From an uncultured Acetobacteraceae bacterium (GTDB lineage Bacteria; Pseudomonadota; Alphaproteobacteria; Acetobacterales; Acetobacteraceae), in assembly GCA_937874445.1 (NCBI GenBank), contig CALNAL010000108.1, positions 1-8,347 of the forward strand: a stretch of DNA of 8,347 nucleotides, written 5' to 3'. Position 1 is the stretch's first letter, and every line of letters begins with the position of its first letter. The notes beneath the pieces were generated by a model, which ran no database searches, was not told where the DNA came from, and worked only from the letters and a program-made list of their open reading frames with translations. Position numbers and translations under genes: made by a program. This document shows positions 5,451-8,347 of the stretch, piece by piece.

Positions 5451-6539
5451 ATGTATCGACGTTCCCTGCTCGGCTCCGCGCTGGCCCTGGGCGCCCTTCC
5501 GCTGCTCGGGCGGCCCGCCGCGGCCCAGACCGTCACCGACAGCGCCGAACTCTATCCCGGCGAACGCGCGCTCTACGAGGCCGCCACCAAGGAAGGGCTG
5601 GTGGTCTCCTTCGACACCGGCCCCACCTGGGCCAACTGGGCGGCCGAGTTCGCCGCCTTCAAGAAGCGCTATCCCTCCGTCGAGCTGACCTACAACGACA
5701 TCGGCTCGGGGGCGACGGTGGTGGCGCTCGACAAGGCCCGCAACCGCCCGCAGGCCGACACCGCCTACTACTTCGCCGCCTCCGCCTTCGACGCGGTGGC
5801 CAAGGGCGTGGTCGCCCCCTTCAAGCCGGTCAACTTCGACAAGCTGCCCGAGCTGTTCCGCGATCCGGAAGGGCGGTGGTTCGCCATCCACTCGCTGACG
5901 GTGGCCTTCGTGGTCAACCGCAAGCTGGTGAAGAACCCGCCGCAGAGCTGGGCCGACCTGCTCAAGCCGGAATACAAGAATTCCGTCGTCTATCTCGACC
6001 CGCGCTCGACGGGCATCGGCCAGGTGCTGTCCTTCGCCCTCAACTACGGCAACGGCGGCGACATGACCAACGTGGCCCCGGCGATCGACTACTTCGGCCG
6101 GCTGCACAAGTCGGGCAACGTGCTGCGCGTGGAAGGCACCACCCCCTACGCCAAGTTCGTCAAGGGCGAGATCCCGATCTGGATCTCCTACGAGAACGAC
6201 GGGCTCAAGGCGAAATACGTGGACGGCATGGGCGACGACGTCGCGGTCATCATCCCCAAGGAAGCCTCGGTCGCCGCCCCCTACGCGATCAGCCTGGTCA
6301 AGAACGACCCCAACCCCAACGCCGGCAAGCTCTGGCTCAACTTCATCATGAGCGACCGGGGCCAGACGCTCTTCGCCGAGGGCTACGTGCGTCCCACCGT
6401 GGCGGGCATCAAGCTGCCGGCCGACGTGGCCGACAAGCTGCCCGCCGCCCCGCAGGTCCGCCCGCTCGACGTCAAGGCCGCGGCCGCGCGCAAGGCCGAG
6501 ATCGACGCCGGCTGGGCCAAGGCGGCGTTGTCGAAGTGA
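5451..6539 (+). CDS. Periplasmic solute-binding protein of the ABC importer
   Basis: The substrate-capturing component (362 aa). It has an export signal: MYRRSLLGSALALGALPLLG with a likely cleavage after AAA at 23-25. The RRSLL start is Tat-like, but Sec export is equally possible. The mature part resembles class-II binding proteins of the Fe(3+)/2-aminoethylphosphonate/polyamine group (SBP_bac_6-like): GLVVSFDTGPTWANWAAEFA, SWADLLKPEYKNSVVYLDPRSTGIGQ (166-191), GEIPIWISYENDG and LNFIMSDRGQTLFAEGYVRPT. The start is ATG 5451 with AGGAGAT 6 nt upstream; an in-frame ATG at 5427 overlaps the ATPase stop and would add eight residues before the signal peptide, so it is rejected. The stop is followed by 42 nt before the second permease. 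The ligand cannot be assigned by eye. Confidence 0.88.
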   Translation: MYRRSLLGSALALGALPLLGRPAAAQTVTDSAELYPGERALYEAATKEGLVVSFDTGPTWANWAAEFAAFKKRYPSVELTYNDIGSGATVVALDKARNRPQADTAYYFAASAFDAVAKGVVAPFKPVNFDKLPELFRDPEGRWFAIHSLTVAFVVNRKLVKNPPQSWADLLKPEYKNSVVYLDPRSTGIGQVLSFALNYGNGGDMTNVAPAIDYFGRLHKSGNVLRVEGTTPYAKFVKGEIPIWISYENDGLKAKYVDGMGDDVAVIIPKEASVAAPYAISLVKNDPNPNAGKLWLNFIMSDRGQTLFAEGYVRPTVAGIKLPADVADKLPAAPQVRPLDVKAAAARKAEIDAGWAKAALSK

Positions 6540-6581
6540 GCCCGACCGACGCTGTGAACCTGATGCAGTGAGAGCGGCGAA

Positions 6582-7418
6582 GTGAGACACGCCACCGCCA
6601 CCACCGCCCGCAACCTCGGCCTGGCCGCGCCGGGGTTGCTGGTGCTCGGGATCTTCTTCCTGCTGCCACTGGCGACGGTGGTGGTCTCCGCCTTTTCGGG
6701 CGACGCCATGCGCCGCTTCTTCGCCAGCGCCGAGCTGCTCGACGCGCTGGTCAACTCGACCTGGCTGGGGCTCATCGCCGGGCTGGTGGCGGTGGTGCTC
6801 GGCACCGTGGTGGCGCTGCACCTCGCCCGCCTGCCGCCGGGGCGGCGCGCCCTCGTGCAGGTGGCGATCGCGCTGCCGCTCACCTTCTCCGGGCTGATCA
6901 TCGCCTACGGCTTCATCCTGGTGCTGGGGCGGGCGGGCTTCGTCACCCTGCTGCTCGCCAAACTGGGAGCCGACCCGGCCACGGTGGCGCAGTTCCTCTA
7001 CAGCCGCTGGGGGCTGGTGCTGGCCTACACCTACTACCTCTCCCCCCGCGTCATCCTGATGCTGCTGCCGGTGTTCGCCAATTTCGACGTCCGCCAGATC
7101 GAGGCGGCCGAATCGATGGGCGCGAGCCACCCCCGGGCGCTGCTCGACGTGATGGCCCCGCAGGTGGCGCCCACCGTGTTCGCCGCCTTTGCCCTGGTGG
7201 CGGCGGTGGCCTTCGGCACCTACGGCACCGCGCTGGCGCTGGTGGGTAGCCAGATCAACATCCTGCCGCTGCGGCTCTACAGCATGGTGGCCGACGCGGG
7301 CTCCGATTTCCCCCTTGCCGCCGCCTCCTCCGTGGTCCTGCTGGCGGTGTGCTCCCTGCTGATGTCGGTGGCCGAGATCGCCGCCGCCCGTTCCGAGGCT
7401 CGCCATGTTTCTGCTTGA
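6582..7418 (+). CDS. ABC importer permease, PotB type
   Basis: The second inner-membrane permease (278 aa), expected to pair with the product of 3537-4319. About six membrane segments are visible: roughly 13-37, 60-82, 91-116, 143-166, 197-222 and 245-268. The EAA coupling motif is EAAESMGASHPRALLDVMAP from residue 174, with Gly180 and Pro193 conserved. GTG at 6582 is the chosen start. Its ribosome binding site is poor, and a second GTGAGA lies exactly 14 nt upstream at 6568, opening a five-codon frame that stops within the 6582 start. The last 14 nt overlap the next gene. Placing the two permeases on either side of the ATPase and binding-protein genes is less usual than having them adjacent. 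Confidence 0.9.
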   Translation: MRHATATTARNLGLAAPGLLVLGIFFLLPLATVVVSAFSGDAMRRFFASAELLDALVNSTWLGLIAGLVAVVLGTVVALHLARLPPGRRALVQVAIALPLTFSGLIIAYGFILVLGRAGFVTLLLAKLGADPATVAQFLYSRWGLVLAYTYYLSPRVILMLLPVFANFDVRQIEAAESMGASHPRALLDVMAPQVAPTVFAAFALVAAVAFGTYGTALALVGSQINILPLRLYSMVADAGSDFPLAAASSVVLLAVCSLLMSVAEIAAARSEARHVSA

Positions 7419-8064
7419 TCCCACCGGCCGGCTTTTCCACAACGCCCCAATGGACACCCCAATGGACGCCCCAATGGACGCCCAGGTGTTCGACCCGGCC
7501 CGGCGCCGCTGGTCCCCCGCCGCGACACCCGCCGGCGCCGAGGAGGTATCCGCCGAGGCGGCGCTGACCTGGCTGCAACGCCGCAGCGGCTTTCCCGAGC
7601 GCGCCCCGGTGGGGCTGATCGGCCCCAACGAGGCCCCCGAGCCGGTGCTGCGCGCCGCACGCGCCGCCGGCGCCCTGCTGGGGCGGGTCGGGCTCACCCT
7701 GCTGTGCGGCGGACGCGAAGGCGTGATGGAGGCCGGCTGCCGCGGGGCCCACGAGGCGGGAGGGCTGGCCATCGCCCTGCTGCCCGGCGACGACCCCGCC
7801 GACGCCAACCCCTACGCCTCGGTGGTGATGGCCACCGGCATCGGCGAGGCACGCAACGCGCTCATCGCCCAGTCCGGCGCCTGCCTGGTGGCCGCCGGCG
7901 ACAGCTACGGCACACTCTCCGAGGTCGCGCTGGGCCTGAGGATGGGCAAGCGGGTGATCGGCCTGACCGGCGCGGCCCGGGTCGAGGGAGTCTGGCACGT
8001 CGGCGACACCACGGCCCTGGCCGAGGCCCTCGCCACGGTGCTGCTGGCCCTGCCTCCCGCCTGA
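7405..8064 (+). CDS. LOG-like Rossmann-fold protein, TIGR00725 / SLOG cluster 4 family
   Basis: The family resembles 'Lonely Guy' phosphoribohydrolases, which cleave nucleoside 5'-monophosphates to base and ribose 5-phosphate. It also includes the Chlamydomonas molybdenum-cofactor carrier protein, so enzymatic activity is not assured. In the 219-aa product, residues 67-219 form the core: PVGLIGPNEAP (68-78), CGGREGVMEAGCRGAHEAGG (101-120), TGIGEARNALIA (144-155) and GDSYGTLSE (165-173). The last stands where true LOG enzymes have PGGxGTxxE; the two Gly are replaced, but GT and E remain. The N-terminal 66 residues are an extension with a PMD repeat (15-25). Start: ATG 7405 with GAGG 6 nt upstream, overlapping the permease by 14 nt, so it is co-translated with the importer. 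Role in the pathway is inferred only. Confidence 0.85.
   Translation: MFLLDPTGRLFHNAPMDTPMDAPMDAQVFDPARRRWSPAATPAGAEEVSAEAALTWLQRRSGFPERAPVGLIGPNEAPEPVLRAARAAGALLGRVGLTLLCGGREGVMEAGCRGAHEAGGLAIALLPGDDPADANPYASVVMATGIGEARNALIAQSGACLVAAGDSYGTLSEVALGLRMGKRVIGLTGAARVEGVWHVGDTTALAEALATVLLALPPA
7444..7479 (+). repeat. 12-bp tandem repeat in the LOG-like gene
   Basis: Three units, GCCCCAATGGAC, ACCCCAATGGAC and GCCCCAATGGAC, run end to end and differ at one base. They encode APMD-TPMD-APMD in frame near the N-terminus (residues 14-25). Each unit carries an in-frame ATG (7450, 7462, 7474), so alternative starts are possible, but none has a ribosome binding site. Confidence 0.85.
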
Positions 8065-8105
8065 ACCCACGCGGGGCTCTGCCCAGAAAGATAAAGGTAA
8101 GGAAG

Positions 8106-8133
8106 GCTTCTTTTTCCTGGAGGAAAAAGAAGC
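8106..8133 (-). terminator. Perfect 12-bp hairpin, probable terminator of the minus-strand gene
   Basis: GCTTCTTTTTCC (8106-8117) pairs exactly with 8122-8133 across a TGGA loop. On the minus strand the stem is followed by TTCCTTACCTTTATCTTTC, a T-rich though interrupted tract. This suits ending transcription of the gene whose stop is at 8269-8271. Confidence 0.55.
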
Positions 8134-8154
8134 AAAAAGGACTTTGTTCATTAA

Positions 8155-8181
8155 GCTCCGCGTATGGTGCGGGCGCGGAGC
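8155..8181. other. Central GC-rich hairpin of the intergenic element
   Basis: GCTCCGCG (8155-8162) pairs exactly with CGCGGAGC (8174-8181) across an 11-nt loop. Three further A-T pairs (8152-8154 with 8183-8185) extend it if C8182 is bulged out. It is the axis of the mirror-symmetric element. Confidence 0.6.
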
Positions 8182-8203
8182 CTTAGCGAATGAAGCTTTC
8201 TTG

Positions 8204-8227
8204 GTTCTTCTTTCTCGAAAGAAGAAC
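8204..8227 (+). terminator. Perfect 10-bp hairpin, probable terminator of the ABC/LOG operon
   Basis: GTTCTTCTTT (8204-8213) pairs exactly with AAAGAAGAAC (8218-8227) across a CTCG tetraloop. It is followed on the + strand by ACCTTCCTTTT, a pyrimidine-rich tract with a terminal T-run. It lies 140 nt after the LOG-like stop. Confidence 0.5.
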
Positions 8228-8268
8228 ACCTTCCTTTTGGCCGTGCCAACGGTCAGCGGGAAGAGGAA

Positions 8269-8347
8269 TCAGCCCTTGCGCGCGCCGACCAGCTGGTCCC
8301 AGCGGCGGAAGGCGAGCACCATCTGGTCCGGCTTGAGCGGCAGCTCG
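8269..8347 (-). CDS. Unidentified gene, C-terminal 25 codons only
   Basis: The minus strand reads ELPLKPDQMVLAFRRWDQLV followed by GARKG and a TGA stop (8269-8271). The rest of the gene lies beyond the right edge. Codons have the same G/C-rich third positions as the neighbours, which supports real coding. The fragment is too short to name a family. It converges on the ABC/LOG operon across the hairpin element, so it is a separate transcript. Confidence 0.6.
   Translation of the reverse strand, partial: ELPLKPDQMVLAFRRWDQLVGARKG

Larger units (their letters stand above)
8096..8240. repeat. Composite mirror-symmetric intergenic element with three hairpins
   Basis: Read outward from a central GC hairpin (8155-8181), both arms have the same plan: AATGAA, a T-rich spacer, a perfect long hairpin, then CCTTCCTT. 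The left arm runs on the minus strand from 8152 to 8096; the right arm runs on the + strand from 8189 to 8238. The region is far richer in A/T than its surroundings and lies between two converging genes. Part of the left arm recurs at 2074-2089, so this is probably a dispersed genomic repeat. Confidence 0.6.

Noticed and set aside
5007..7808. A 933-codon open frame on the minus strand across the ABC operon
   Set aside because: It is antisense to four well-recognised + strand genes, has low-complexity His/Gln/Gly/Arg-rich content and shows no family motif. Such frames are expected opposite genes with G/C-rich third positions.
8096..8240. Left and right arms of the right-end element as a CRISPR array or insertion sequence ends
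   Set aside because: There are only two diverged arms in inverted orientation, no regular spacers, no transposase and no target-site duplication.

Overview
The window is very GC-rich, with strong G/C bias at third codon positions on the + strand. It looks like a chromosomal segment of an alphaproteobacterium. The min-operon type and the short hairpin-rich intergenic repeats fit Acetobacteraceae/Rhodospirillales, but that placement is inference. There is no tRNA, rRNA, CRISPR array or intact insertion sequence.

Layout. (1) 180-2016: a complete, tightly packed minC-minD-minE operon for division-site placement, followed by a strong hairpin. (2) 2017-2414: a roughly 400-bp stretch with no convincing gene. 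It holds a fragment of a dispersed repeat, hairpins and a short coding-like relic. (3) 2415-3330, minus strand: a DeoR/GlpR-family repressor whose frame is broken, as read, by a 121-bp degenerate duplication. The second copy is so homopolymer-rich that an assembly or sequencing error is the best explanation; collapsing it restores a normal repressor of about 264 residues. (4) 3331-3536: an unusually AT-rich divergent promoter region with a 16-bp inverted repeat placed just ahead of both genes and a 20-bp-spaced direct repeat, good candidates for the repressor's operators. (5) 3537-8064: five co-directional genes, close or overlapping: PotC-type permease, PotA-type ATPase, periplasmic binding protein, PotB-type permease, and a LOG-like (TIGR00725/SLOG) protein. 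(6) 8065-8268: a composite, roughly mirror-symmetric element of three hairpins, probably a bidirectional terminator. (7) 8269-8347: the last 25 codons of an unidentified gene on the minus strand.

How the genes work together. MinD and MinE drive the oscillator that positions the FtsZ inhibitor MinC. Independently, the DeoR-type repressor, divergent from a complete ABC importer that ends in a LOG-like gene, looks like one regulon: import of a small solute, possible release of a phosphorylated sugar by the LOG-like protein, and sensing of a sugar phosphate by the repressor. The substrate cannot be read from the sequence. The regulon idea is a hypothesis, but it is the most likely place here for an undescribed system.
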